Shown here piece after piece: positions 52,154-61,067 of a DNA stretch of 64,000 nucleotides. Under the pieces are notes generated by a model. It did no database searches, had not been told where the DNA came from, and worked only from the letters and a program-made list of their open reading frames with translations. This DNA comes from Methanoprimaticola sp047501175. Its GTDB lineage: Archaea > Thermoplasmatota > Thermoplasmata > Methanomassiliicoccales > Methanomethylophilaceae. A program made the translations under genes and the position numbers. Location: the NCBI RefSeq assembly GCF_047501175.1, contig NZ_JBEQWH010000003.1, positions 185,245-249,244 of the forward strand. Reading direction: 5' to 3'. Numbering within the stretch: the stretch's first letter is position 1; each line of letters opens with the position of its first letter.

Positions 52154-52918
52154 GTGAGCCTGAACCGCAAGAGCCTCGAACACTTCTTCAGAGAGAATCA
52201 CAAGGTAGCGATAGCCTGCTCCGGAGGAAGTGACTCCACGTTCCTGGTCCATGCCGCCACAAAGATCGGCGCGGACGTACTGCCCATAATAGTGCGCTCC
52301 AGGTTCGAACGCTACGACGAGATCGATGCTGCCATAGACTTCTGTCATTCCGAAGGGCTCGAACCGGCGGTCATAGACGTGGACATACTCTCGGTGCAGG
52401 GCATGTCCGACAACGGCCCGGACAGGTGCTACATCTGCAAGAGGAAGATGTTCGAGGAGATCGTCGGGATGGCCAACAGGAGAGGATATTTCGTGGTCGC
52501 GGACGGCACCAACGCATCCGACGACCGGGAGGACCGTCCCGGGATGAGGGCGCTGGAGGAACTGGGCATAAGGTCCCCCCTCAGAGAGGCTGGACTCACC
52601 AAGAGCCAGATCAGGAGACTGTCCCGTTCGGAGAGGCTCAGCACGTGGAACAAGGTGTCCAACTCGTGCCTTGCGACCCGCATAGCTCCCGGGACCCCGA
52701 TAACCGAGGACCTCCTGATCACCATAGGCAAGGCCGAGCAGTGCCTGGAACAGATGGGCTACTCCGGGTTCAGGGTGAACACCGACGGGAAGGACGCATG
52801 CATACGCATGCCCCAGTCCATGCAGGCCAACGCGAAGAGCAGGGAGGTGGAGATCGTGGCCGCCCTGTCGCAACTTTTCGACAAGATATCCATAGACGAG
52901 GTAACGCGCGATGGATGA
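52154..52918 (+). CDS. larE: ATP-dependent sacrificial sulfur transferase, LarE type
   Basis: 254 residues, PP-loop ATPase (ACSGGSDSTFLV, residues 21-32). LarE donates sulfur from its own cysteine to make the dithio form of the nickel-pincer nucleotide. A cysteine at 172 (SNSCLATR) lies where the sacrificial cysteine is expected; C92 and C95 (RCYICKRKMF) form a second pair, so a cluster-based version is also possible. The start is GTG at 52154. Its end overlaps larB by eight bases. Confidence 0.88.
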   Translation: MSLNRKSLEHFFRENHKVAIACSGGSDSTFLVHAATKIGADVLPIIVRSRFERYDEIDAAIDFCHSEGLEPAVIDVDILSVQGMSDNGPDRCYICKRKMFEEIVGMANRRGYFVVADGTNASDDREDRPGMRALEELGIRSPLREAGLTKSQIRRLSRSERLSTWNKVSNSCLATRIAPGTPITEDLLITIGKAEQCLEQMGYSGFRVNTDGKDACIRMPQSMQANAKSREVEIVAALSQLFDKISIDEVTRDG

Positions 52919-53681
52919 GACCGAGATGAGGATGCTCCTCGAGGAGGTCGCATCCGGTCAGGTCTCCGCTGACGAGGCCGCCCTACGTCTGAAGAGGGAG
53001 CCGTTCGAGGACCTGGGCTTCGCCAAGGTGGACCTCCATCGCGGCATACGCCAGGGGATACCGGAGATCATCTACGGTGCCACCAAGACCCCGGAGCAGA
53101 TATCGTCCATAGCCAAGCGCCTCCTCGACAACGGCAACGGTTCCGTGATAATCACGAGGATGGACCCGTCCGCGGTCGACCTGGTGTCCGCCGAGGTCCC
53201 GCTGAGATACGACGGGATCAGCAGGATAGGGGTCGCCGGCACGCCTACCGCCGAGAGACGGGGGAAGATATGCGTCATAACCGCCGGGACCAGCGACATC
53301 CCTGTGGCCGAGGAGGCGGCCGTGACCGCAGAAGCACTGGGCAACAATGTAGTCCGCATCTACGATGCGGGAGTCTCCGGGATCCACCGTCTCCTCGCCC
53401 ACTCGGACGATATAATGACCGCAGAGGCCATCGTCGCCGTCGCTGGGATGGAGGGTGCGCTAGCCAGCGTGGTCGGCGGCCTGGCGGACTGCCCGGTAAT
53501 AGCCGTCCCCACGAGCGTCGGGTACGGCGCATCCTTCGGGGGCGTCGCCGCACTCCTGGCCATGCTGAACTCCTGCTCGAGCTGCGTGAGCGTCGTGAAC
53601 ATCGACAACGGGTTCGGCGCAGGATACATCGCGAGCCTCGTCAACAGGTCAGCCTGCGGACGTGACCGTCCCACGCCATGA
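52911..53681 (+). CDS. larB: Nickel-pincer cofactor biosynthesis protein LarB
   Basis: 256 residues. LarB carboxylates and hydrolyses nicotinic acid adenine dinucleotide, the first step of the cofactor. The C-terminal half is PurE-like: VITAGTSDIPVAEEAAVTAE, YDAGVSGIHRLL, AVAGMEGALASVVGGL and VPTSVGYGASFGG. The N-terminus (EPFEDLGFAKVDLHRGIRQG) matches LarB. It overlaps larE, an operon pair; larC is not in the window. Confidence 0.93.
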   Translation: MDETEMRMLLEEVASGQVSADEAALRLKREPFEDLGFAKVDLHRGIRQGIPEIIYGATKTPEQISSIAKRLLDNGNGSVIITRMDPSAVDLVSAEVPLRYDGISRIGVAGTPTAERRGKICVITAGTSDIPVAEEAAVTAEALGNNVVRIYDAGVSGIHRLLAHSDDIMTAEAIVAVAGMEGALASVVGGLADCPVIAVPTSVGYGASFGGVAALLAMLNSCSSCVSVVNIDNGFGAGYIASLVNRSACGRDRPTP

Positions 53682-53751
53682 CATCCCGCGCGTGCGTGGG
53701 CACTATTATTATAGGAAGGCGCGGATGCCCGCACATTGGAGAGTATCCAGA

Positions 53752-54816
53752 ATGAGCAAGATCAGCGTAGCAGTCCTCGGAGCGACTGGAATGATCGGAC
53801 AAAGGTTCATCCAGATGCTGGAGGACCACCCCTGGTTCGAGATCGAGGGGCTGTATGCATCCGAGAGGTCCGAGGGGAAGAGACTCGGGGACGTCCTCAA
53901 GGTCAGGGACCATGTCTACAAGGACGAGACCATGGACCGCAGGATCGAGGTCATGGACATCGGCAAGATCGGGAAGAACTGCAGGATCGCATTCAGCGGG
54001 ATACCTTCCGACCTCGCCGGACCCACGGAGACCGAGCTTGCTAAGGCCGGTGTCGCGGTCTTCACCAATGCGGGGTCCCACAGGATGGACGCCCACGTGC
54101 CCATCATCATCCCCGAGGTGAACCCCGGACAGTACGATGCCGTGAAGGACCAGCCCACATACGGGGAGGCGGGAGGCTACATCGTCACCAACGCCAACTG
54201 CTCGTCCACCGGCATAGCGGCACCCCTGCATGCCATCAACCAGGCCTTCGGTCTGAAGCAGGTCTTCGTCTCCACGTACCAGGCGCTCTCCGGCGCAGGC
54301 TATCCCGGAGTCCCTTCGCTCGATGCCGTGGGGAACGTCGTCCCGTTCATCAGCCACGAGGAGGAGAAGATGGAGACCGAGCTGGCGAAGATGCTCGGGA
54401 CCTACTCCGACGGGGAGTTCCACTATGCGGGATTCAAGGTCATGGCCAACTGCGCCAGGGTCCCCGTGATAGACGGACATCTCGAATCCCTCGTCCTGGA
54501 CACCGAGGGTCAGCCCACGCTCGAGGAGCTCGAGAAGGCCCTCGTCGACTTCCGCGGGGAGCCTCAGACCCTGAAGCTGCCGTCCGCTCCCGAACAGCCC
54601 ATCATCGTGAGGCATGAGGACAACCGTCCCCAGCCCGTCTTCGATGCGATGGCCGGAAGGCCCGAGAGGGCACGCGGGATGGCCGTGACGATCGGAAGGC
54701 TCAGACAGAGCAACGGATACTACAAGGCGTTCTCCATGTCCCACAACACCCTCAGGGGCGGGGCCGGAGGGTCCGTGCTCAACGCGGAGCTCGCAGTCGC
54801 CAAGAAGCTGCTCTGA
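53752..54816 (+). CDS. asd: Aspartate-semialdehyde dehydrogenase
   Basis: 354 residues, archaeal type. It makes aspartate semialdehyde from aspartyl phosphate on the way to threonine, methionine and lysine. N-terminal SVAVLGATGMIGQRFIQML (NADP loop), the catalytic cysteine in VTNANCSSTGIAAPL, and STYQALSGAGYPGVPS. The ATG at 53752 was chosen over an upstream open frame, as it gives the usual start and a TATA-like TATTATTATA sits about 40 bases upstream. Confidence 0.95.
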   Translation: MSKISVAVLGATGMIGQRFIQMLEDHPWFEIEGLYASERSEGKRLGDVLKVRDHVYKDETMDRRIEVMDIGKIGKNCRIAFSGIPSDLAGPTETELAKAGVAVFTNAGSHRMDAHVPIIIPEVNPGQYDAVKDQPTYGEAGGYIVTNANCSSTGIAAPLHAINQAFGLKQVFVSTYQALSGAGYPGVPSLDAVGNVVPFISHEEEKMETELAKMLGTYSDGEFHYAGFKVMANCARVPVIDGHLESLVLDTEGQPTLEELEKALVDFRGEPQTLKLPSAPEQPIIVRHEDNRPQPVFDAMAGRPERARGMAVTIGRLRQSNGYYKAFSMSHNTLRGGAGGSVLNAELAVAKKLL

Positions 54817-54819
54817 AAC

Positions 54820-54838
54820 GGTCGGGACATCCCCGACC
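54820..54838. terminator. Hairpin between asd and the HxlR regulator
   Basis: GGTCGGG-ACATC-CCCGACC, four bases after the asd stop and eight bases before the end of the convergent gene. Confidence 0.6.
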
Positions 54839-54846
54839 ACAAACAC

Positions 54847-55182
54847 TCAGGGTTCCTCGGAACCCTTCTCCACCACGTTCTCTATGATCCACTTGAAGGT
54901 GTCCAGCATGGGCGTGAACAGCTCCAGCCCCTTCGGCGTGGTGGAATAGCGGACCTCCACCGGCGGTCCGGGCAGGACCTCCCTGGAGATTATCCCGTAT
55001 CCCTCCAACTGGCGGAGGTGACGGGTCAGGACGGTCTGGGTCACAGGCTCGAGGTTCCTCTTGATCTCGTTGAACCTCCTGGACCCTATCAGGAGCTCGT
55101 TGATGATCAGGATGTTCCATCTGTTGCCGAAGATCTCGACGTATGCGTCGATCATCCTGTCGAAATCCTTCCGATCGCCCAT
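54847..55182 (-). CDS. HxlR-family transcription regulator
   Basis: 111 residues, a single winged helix. Typical HxlR pieces: GNRWNILIINELLIGSRRFNEIKRNL, VTQTVLTRHLRQLEGYGIISRE and VRYSTTPKGLELFTPML. There is no sensing cysteine near the N-terminus, so the signal is not clear. Divergent from the DUF1638 gene 110 bases away, which is a likely target. Confidence 0.9.
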   Translation of the reverse strand: MGDRKDFDRMIDAYVEIFGNRWNILIINELLIGSRRFNEIKRNLEPVTQTVLTRHLRQLEGYGIISREVLPGPPVEVRYSTTPKGLELFTPMLDTFKWIIENVVEKGSEEP

Positions 55183-55292
55183 GCTCCCGCATCCGCCCGC
55201 GGGGACATTATACTTTCCCGGTATCTCCGGAGATACGTGGTCGTCGCCGTCGGACTTTCCATTCTTAATAAGCAGACCACGTATCCTCGGGC

Positions 55293-56102
55293 ATGGTCAA
55301 GGGAACGATGGGGGTCATCGCATGCCCCATGCTGGAGGATGAGCTGGTGTTCGGCATACAGGACGACCCGGAGCCGAAGAACGTCTACATCGTGGACGGC
55401 GAATATGTGAGGACGATAAGGGGGAAGCTCGACAGGAGGTCCATCCCCTACACCATGGTGGACGAGTACGGGTTCATGACCGGCATGGACATGGACCCGG
55501 ACGGATTCAACATCGTCATCATGATGAACCCCACGAAGCTCCACATGGAACCGGAGAAGCTGAGGGAGCATCTGAAGGACCAGCTCAGGATGCTGGCGGG
55601 AAGGTTCGACGTGCTGGCACTGTACTACGGGATGTGCGGGAGCTATGGATGGGACCCTTCCGCATGGGCGAAGGAGAACGGCATACCCACGCCCGTGACG
55701 GTGTTCCACGACAACAACGGGGAGGTGTGCGACGACTGCGTGTCCGTCGCCGTCGGAGGCAGGGAGGAGTACAGGGACCTCGTCAAGAACTACACCGGGA
55801 TGCTGTTCCTGACGCCCGCATTCGCCACATCCTGGGACGAGTACCCACTTGGCAATGAGAAGGAATGGGCAGGATTCTACAGCTCGGCCGAGGAGTACAT
55901 GAGGGACCTGTTCAAGTGGGGCCACTACGAGTATGCCCTCAGGATCGACACGGGCCTCGGGGACAGGGAAAAGGTGGACGAATGCTGCGCCGATGTCGCA
56001 TCGCGCATGGAGCTGAAGCTCATCGATCCCTCAACCCCCGTCGCGACCACCGCCCTCGCGCACAGCATGTTCGAGAGGTCCAAGTCGCTCCTCGGCTCCT
56101 GA
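55293..56102 (+). CDS. DUF1638 protein
   Basis: 269 residues. The pattern GVIACPMLEDELVFGI at the start, MNPTKLHMEPEKLREHL and LYYGMCGSYGW matches the DUF1638 family, which in methanogens is often found near methylamine methyltransferase genes (from memory). Conserved cysteines and the link to corrinoid genes suggest a role in metal or corrinoid handling, unproven. It may be controlled by the divergent HxlR regulator. Confidence 0.8.
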   Translation: MVKGTMGVIACPMLEDELVFGIQDDPEPKNVYIVDGEYVRTIRGKLDRRSIPYTMVDEYGFMTGMDMDPDGFNIVIMMNPTKLHMEPEKLREHLKDQLRMLAGRFDVLALYYGMCGSYGWDPSAWAKENGIPTPVTVFHDNNGEVCDDCVSVAVGGREEYRDLVKNYTGMLFLTPAFATSWDEYPLGNEKEWAGFYSSAEEYMRDLFKWGHYEYALRIDTGLGDREKVDECCADVASRMELKLIDPSTPVATTALAHSMFERSKSLLGS

Positions 56103-56113
56103 TGGGGAACGGG

Positions 56114-56671
56114 TCACATGTCCAACGCGACTATCCCGACGGAGCTGCGCCCCATACCGACCCCGTAATGCCTGCCGATGATGTCGGCACTGGTGGAGCA
56201 CGGTATCCATATCACCGCCCTCATGCCCTCGGGGATCCACCTGCCCTCCCCCAGATAGGGGCGGGCACGGATCTCCATATACGGCTGTCCGGCGGCCTGG
56301 ACATCCGCGAAAAGGATGAAGTCGTCGGAGAGGAACACGATGTTGTCCTTCTCGGCCCACACGTCGTGGTCCTCCGGCAGTATGTCGTATCCGAGCACGT
56401 TCCCCTCGGGGTCCCTCATCACCATCCCATGGAAGGTACGGTCCCAGTTGCGGGTCTCCCTGTACTTCCCGTTCATCATGAAGAGGCAGAACCTATGGGT
56501 CCTGGCGGAACACTCGTCCAGACCGACGTTGACGATCGGGAGCTGCCCTCCCGCTCCCGTCACGATGGATTCCTCCTCGACTATCCTCCCGTAGAGCGAA
56601 TCCGGCATCTCCTCCGCGGCCAATATCCCCGTCTGTGACCTGAGCCTGGCCAGGAACTCCTCCTTCTCCAT
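56114..56671 (-). CDS. Hypothetical protein, 185 residues
   Basis: Soluble, no known family. It has a helical start (EEFLARLRSQTGILAAEEMP), then mostly strands (IVFLSDDFILFADVQAAGQ, RAVIWIPCSTSADIIG). A stable gene by codon use, single ATG, tail-to-tail with the DUF1638 gene with only 11 bases between, and divergent from hisG. Confidence 0.6.
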   Translation of the reverse strand: MEKEEFLARLRSQTGILAAEEMPDSLYGRIVEEESIVTGAGGQLPIVNVGLDECSARTHRFCLFMMNGKYRETRNWDRTFHGMVMRDPEGNVLGYDILPEDHDVWAEKDNIVFLSDDFILFADVQAAGQPYMEIRARPYLGEGRWIPEGMRAVIWIPCSTSADIIGRHYGVGMGRSSVGIVALDM

Positions 56672-56788
56672 GTCCGAAGGAATCCGTATGCTCCATATAT
56701 TTCGTCTTCCACCCCATCCCTATATAGACAGGACGCGCGCGGGGAACGACAACGGTTATCTACCTCAAGGGGATGCGAACGAATCACT

Positions 56789-57652
56789 ATGACATTGAAA
56801 TTCGGAGTTCCCAACAAGGGCCGTCTCAACGAGAGGGCGGTCGAGCTCCTTACCAAGGCCGGACTGGACCTTGGCGAAGACTTCGGAAGAAAGCTCTACA
56901 TCAAAGCGAGGAACCAGGACGTGGAGGTCCTGTTCCTGAGGGCCCAGGACATTCCAGAGTTCATCGCCGCAGGCGCCATCGACATGGGCATAACCGGACA
57001 GGACCAGGTCGCGGAAGCAGGCAGCGACCTCGTCAACAGGCTCGAGCTCAAGTTCGGATACTGCCACATGGCCGTCGCCGTCCCGGAGGCGAGCGGCATC
57101 ACGGACGCGTCCCAGATCGAGGACGGCGCCAGGATCGCGACCTCGTACCCCAACATCACCAAACGCTACTTCGACTCCATCGGCAAGCATGTCAATGTCA
57201 TAGTTGTGACCGGTGCGGCCGAGGTCATGCCCTACCTGGGCATAGCGGACTACATCGTGGACCTCGTGTCCACCGGGTCCACCCTGAAGATGAACAGGAT
57301 GGTCGAGGCAGGCAACATCATCGAATCGCAGGCATGCGTGTTCACCAGCGAGGCGGCACTCGCGAAATACGGGAACGAGATCGACGAGATCGCGGAGTCC
57401 ATCGCCAGCGTCATAACCGCCGAGAGCAAGAAGTACCTCATGGCCAACGTGCCGAGGGACAAGATCGAGGACGCGGAGAGGATCATCCCCGGACTGGAGG
57501 GGCCGACGATCCTGGAGATCGCAGGGAACCCCGGATACGCGGCCATCCACGCGGTAATCGACACGAAGGACGCGTTCCACACCATCTCCGAGCTCAAGAG
57601 GATCGGGGCCAAAGGCATCCTCACCACCGGCATAGAAAGGCTGGTGAACTGA
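56789..57652 (+). CDS. hisG: ATP phosphoribosyltransferase, long form
   Basis: 287 residues. First step of histidine synthesis, joining ATP and PRPP. The catalytic part has KFGVPNKGRLNERAVELL, FLRAQDIPEFIAAGAIDMGITGQD and DLVSTGSTLKMNRM. The last 75 residues form the ACT-like domain of the long form that binds histidine (AAIHAVIDTKDAFHTISELK), so it should be feedback controlled and need no HisZ. First gene of the operon. Confidence 0.96.
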   Translation: MTLKFGVPNKGRLNERAVELLTKAGLDLGEDFGRKLYIKARNQDVEVLFLRAQDIPEFIAAGAIDMGITGQDQVAEAGSDLVNRLELKFGYCHMAVAVPEASGITDASQIEDGARIATSYPNITKRYFDSIGKHVNVIVVTGAAEVMPYLGIADYIVDLVSTGSTLKMNRMVEAGNIIESQACVFTSEAALAKYGNEIDEIAESIASVITAESKKYLMANVPRDKIEDAERIIPGLEGPTILEIAGNPGYAAIHAVIDTKDAFHTISELKRIGAKGILTTGIERLVN

Positions 57653-57653
57653 G

Positions 57654-58709
57654 ATGGATGCCGACCGCAGCATCATGAGGGAGACGTCCAGAGGGTTCGA
57701 GAGGTATTACAATCCGAAGCTCCACGGCGAGATCCGCCTGGACACCAACACCAACGTCCTCGGGTCCAATCCCGCCGCCGCGGAATACCTCCGCACCCAC
57801 ACGTGGGACCTCAACGGATATCCCGACACGTACTCGGGCGGACTCAGGGAGGCCCTCGGGGAACTGTACGGCCTGAACCCGGACAACATCATAGCCGGGA
57901 ACGGATCAGACGAGATGCTGGACGTCATCTTCAAGACATTCACCAACTGGGGGGACGACACCGCCGTGCCCTTCCCCTCGTACTCTCTCTACGACTACTT
58001 CGTCAAGAGCAACGGCGGGAAGGCGATAATGGTCGACCTCACCGACGACTTCCAGCTGGACGTCGATGCCCTCGTCAGGACGAAGGCGAAGGTCACCATA
58101 GTCCCGTCCCCCAACAACCCCACCGGGAACTGCTTCAGGAGGAAGGACCTGGAGGACCTGGTGTCCAGATTCGATGGCATAGTCGTCATAGACGAGGCGT
58201 ACTCGGAGTACTCCGGCAACGGGTTCATCGACAGGGTCGACGAGTTCGACAACCTGATCGTCACCAGGACGTTCTCCAAGGCGTACGCCATGGCCGCGCT
58301 CCGCGTTGGATACGTCGCATCGAACGCGAAGCTCTCCGAGATGATGATGTGCGTCAAGATCCCGTACTCGCTGAACTCCATCAGCGAGGGGGCGGCCATC
58401 GCCGCGGTCAAGGACCAGGGATTCATCAGGAGGAGCGTCGAGCTCGTCACCGAACAGAGGCCCAAGCTCATCAAAGGACTCGAGAAGCTGGGATTCGAGG
58501 TGTTCCCCTCGGACTCCAACTTCGTCCTCGCCCGTTCGCCCATCGACCACAAGGTCCTGGTGGACGGGTTGAAGGCGCGCAACGTCCTGATCAGGGACTT
58601 CGGGTCCAAGCGCAGGACAGAGAACTGCGTCAGACCCACCGTCGGCACCGAGGAGCTCAACACGCTGCTCCTGGAGAGGACGGAAGAGGTGATCGACGAA
58701 TGCCACTGA
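57654..58709 (+). CDS. hisC: Histidinol-phosphate aminotransferase
   Basis: 351 residues, PLP class I/II. It converts imidazole acetol phosphate to histidinol phosphate. Motifs: IAGNGSDEMLDVIFKTF, PSPNNPTGNCF, VVIDEAYSEYSG and the PLP lysine in TRTFSKAYAMAALRVGY. It starts one base after the hisG stop and overlaps hisH by ten bases. Confidence 0.96.
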   Translation: MDADRSIMRETSRGFERYYNPKLHGEIRLDTNTNVLGSNPAAAEYLRTHTWDLNGYPDTYSGGLREALGELYGLNPDNIIAGNGSDEMLDVIFKTFTNWGDDTAVPFPSYSLYDYFVKSNGGKAIMVDLTDDFQLDVDALVRTKAKVTIVPSPNNPTGNCFRRKDLEDLVSRFDGIVVIDEAYSEYSGNGFIDRVDEFDNLIVTRTFSKAYAMAALRVGYVASNAKLSEMMMCVKIPYSLNSISEGAAIAAVKDQGFIRRSVELVTEQRPKLIKGLEKLGFEVFPSDSNFVLARSPIDHKVLVDGLKARNVLIRDFGSKRRTENCVRPTVGTEELNTLLLERTEEVIDECH

Positions 58710-59302
58710 ACATAACGCTCGCCGACTACGGGGTCGGGAACCTGTACTCCATAAAGCGCTCGCTGGAGAACTGCGGCGCCGAAGTGGACGTGGTCACGGA
58801 CATGAGACACCTGCTGGAGGCGGATTGCATCGTCCTCCCGGGCGTCGGGGCGTTCGACAGGACCATGGAGAGGCTCCAGCCCTACCGCGAGCGGATCTGC
58901 GAGAGGCTCGCGGCAGGGACGCCGACCCTCGGGATATGCATAGGCATGCAGATCCTGTACGAGGGCAGCGCCGAGGGTACCACCCCCGGACTGGGATTCT
59001 TCAAGGGCCGCGACGTGCCGCTCGTGGGAAAGGTCGTCCCGCACATGGGCTGGAACAGCGTCGTATCGGACGACCCCCTCATGGACGGGGTGTCCGACCC
59101 GCACTTCTACTTCGCCCACTCGTTCCGCGGATGTCCCGATGAGGACATCGTCAGGGGGACCACCGGATACGACGGCTCGGACATCCCCACCTTCTTCCGG
59201 AAGGCCAACGTGTACGGCACGCAGTTCCATCCCGAGAAGAGCAGCACCTCCGGGATGACGTTCCTCAGGAACTTCATCTCCTTCGCGGAGTCGGTGCTAT
59301 GA
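58700..59302 (+). CDS. hisH: Imidazole glycerol phosphate synthase, glutaminase subunit
   Basis: 200 residues. It releases ammonia from glutamine for HisF. The triad is present: cysteine in LGICIGMQILYEGS, histidine and glutamate in YGTQFHPEKSS. The start ITLADYGVGNLYSIKRSLE is typical. The ATG at 58700 overlaps hisC; the stop overlaps hisA by four bases. Confidence 0.96.
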   Translation: MPLNITLADYGVGNLYSIKRSLENCGAEVDVVTDMRHLLEADCIVLPGVGAFDRTMERLQPYRERICERLAAGTPTLGICIGMQILYEGSAEGTTPGLGFFKGRDVPLVGKVVPHMGWNSVVSDDPLMDGVSDPHFYFAHSFRGCPDEDIVRGTTGYDGSDIPTFFRKANVYGTQFHPEKSSTSGMTFLRNFISFAESVL

Positions 59303-60012
59303 GGATAATACCCGCGGTCGATGTGATGGACCACCAGGTGGTGCAGCTCGTCGGAGGGGTTCCGGGAAGCCAGCAGATCACCATGCCGGACCCGCTCTCC
59401 GTGGCGGAGATGTGGATATCCAAGGGTGCGGAGTACCTCCACCTCGTGGACCTGGACGCGGCCTTCGGGAAGGAGGGCAACATACCGGTCTTCACCAGGA
59501 TAATCAAGGAATGCGGGGTGCCTGCGGAGATCGGAGGGGGGATACGCTCCACCGGGACCGTGGACGAGCTCATCGCAGCGGGTGCGGACCGCGTGGTCGT
59601 CGGCACCAAGGCGGTGAAGGAGCCCGAATGGCTCATCTCCATCGCGGACCGTCATCCCGGCAGGATCGTCCTGTCCCTGGACACCAAGGGAGGGCGCATC
59701 GCGATCAAGGGGTGGCAGGAGTCCGCGGCGATGACCGTCGAGGAGATGTTCGACCTCATAAGGGACGTCCCGCTGGCCGGGGTCCTCAACACCAACGTGG
59801 ACGTAGAGGGACAGCGCAAAGGGATCGACGAGAGACAGGCACGCGAGTTCATCGCAGGCTGCCCCTGCCCGGTCATAGCCTCCGGGGGCGTCACGTCCAA
59901 GAGGGACGCTGACATCCTGGCGGACGCCGGCGCGGAGAGTGCGGTCGTCGGCCTGGCCCTGTACACCGAAGTGGTGAGGCCCTGGGAGTGGGAGACCCCC
60001 TGGCGCGCCTGA
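59299..60012 (+). CDS. hisA: ProFAR isomerase
   Basis: 237 residues, TIM barrel. It isomerises ProFAR to PRFAR. The first catalytic aspartate is in RIIPAVDVMDHQVVQLVGG, GGGIRSTGTVDELIAAGADR binds phosphate, and the second aspartate lies in NTNVDVEGQRKG. It overlaps hisH. A 50-base gap then precedes the small regulator gene. Confidence 0.94.
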   Translation: MRIIPAVDVMDHQVVQLVGGVPGSQQITMPDPLSVAEMWISKGAEYLHLVDLDAAFGKEGNIPVFTRIIKECGVPAEIGGGIRSTGTVDELIAAGADRVVVGTKAVKEPEWLISIADRHPGRIVLSLDTKGGRIAIKGWQESAAMTVEEMFDLIRDVPLAGVLNTNVDVEGQRKGIDERQAREFIAGCPCPVIASGGVTSKRDADILADAGAESAVVGLALYTEVVRPWEWETPWRA

Positions 60013-60062
60013 CCCATCGAAAAGGTTAACTGAAAAACCCGACGATACCGGATGAGATTCCC

Positions 60063-60464
60063 ATGAAGATGCCCTGCGAACTGATAGTCACCCACATCCT
60101 TCCCACCGCCCGCGGAGCGATAGCCAAGGAGCTGGTCACCAACCACAAGATGACCCAGACCCAGGTGGCGAAGATCTTCGGTGTCACCAGCTCGGCCGTA
60201 TCGCAGTACATCAAGGGGATGCGCGGCGGCAACAACCTGATCGACCGCAGCGCATACCGCGAGGACTTCTACAAGATGATCGCCGACACCGCCACCGCCA
60301 TAGCCAACGGCGACGATGTCACCGAATCTCTCTGCAACGTGTGCACGTTCGTGAAGGAGAGCGGCCTGCTCCGCGCCCTGTACGTCTTCGAGGGGTACAG
60401 CGGGGAGCTCGGCATCTGCTACGACTGCCCCCGCCACAACATAGTTCTTCCCGACGCGTCGTGA
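60063..60464 (+). CDS. Small HTH regulator inside the his operon, with a cysteine-rich tail
   Basis: 133 residues. An XRE-like helix-turn-helix at about 25-55 (MTQTQVAKIFGVTSSAVSQYIKG) follows a conserved start (CELIVTHILPTARGAIAKEL). The C-terminal half has four cysteines (LCNVCTF and ICYDCPRHN) that could bind a metal or iron-sulfur cluster. It resembles the COG2522 group of archaeal regulators. It sits between hisA and hisB in the same direction, so it may sense metal, redox or histidine state for this operon. Confidence 0.82.
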   Translation: MKMPCELIVTHILPTARGAIAKELVTNHKMTQTQVAKIFGVTSSAVSQYIKGMRGGNNLIDRSAYREDFYKMIADTATAIANGDDVTESLCNVCTFVKESGLLRALYVFEGYSGELGICYDCPRHNIVLPDAS

Positions 60465-60514
60465 CGCGCCTGCGCGCACATTAATATTGGTCGGACCATT
60501 CATCGAACGTTATC

Positions 60515-61063
60515 ATGACCGCGAGGAAGGCCGAAATCGAGCGCAGCACCAGGGAGACCCGGATATCCGTGTCCCTGGACATCGACGGAACGGGCAGGTT
60601 CGATGTCACCAGCGACATCCAGTTCCTGAAACACATGACGGAGACGCTCGCCAGGTACGCGTCATTCGACCTTACCATGAGCGCCGAGGGGGACAACGAT
60701 CACCACATCATCGAGGATGCGGCGATAACCATCGGCAAGGCCCTCAGACAGGCAGTCGGGGACGGACCCATAGAGAGGATGGCGACCGCGGTGGTCCCAA
60801 TGGATGACGCACTGGTCATGGCATCCCTCGACCTGGTGGACCGCCCATATGCCGACGTGGACCTACCGGACCCAATCTACACCCACTACATGAGGAGCCT
60901 GGCCATGTCCGCGGGCATGACCATCCACATCGTCGTCATACGCGGATTCGACGAGCACCACATCGTCGAAGCGGCGTTCAAGGCTGTGGGCAAGGCCCTG
61001 TCCCAGGCGGTCAGGAGAAGGGACGTGGAGCTCAGCACAAAGGACCGCGAGATAATAGGGTGA
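60515..61063 (+). CDS. hisB: Imidazoleglycerol-phosphate dehydratase
   Basis: 182 residues, stand-alone enzyme without phosphatase part. It has the two metal-binding motifs DNDHHIIEDAAITIGKAL and DEHHIVEAAFKAVGKAL, plus RETRISVSLDIDGTG at the start. Followed four bases later by hisF. Confidence 0.96.
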   Translation: MTARKAEIERSTRETRISVSLDIDGTGRFDVTSDIQFLKHMTETLARYASFDLTMSAEGDNDHHIIEDAAITIGKALRQAVGDGPIERMATAVVPMDDALVMASLDLVDRPYADVDLPDPIYTHYMRSLAMSAGMTIHIVVIRGFDEHHIVEAAFKAVGKALSQAVRRRDVELSTKDREIIG

Positions 61064-61067
61064 ACAC

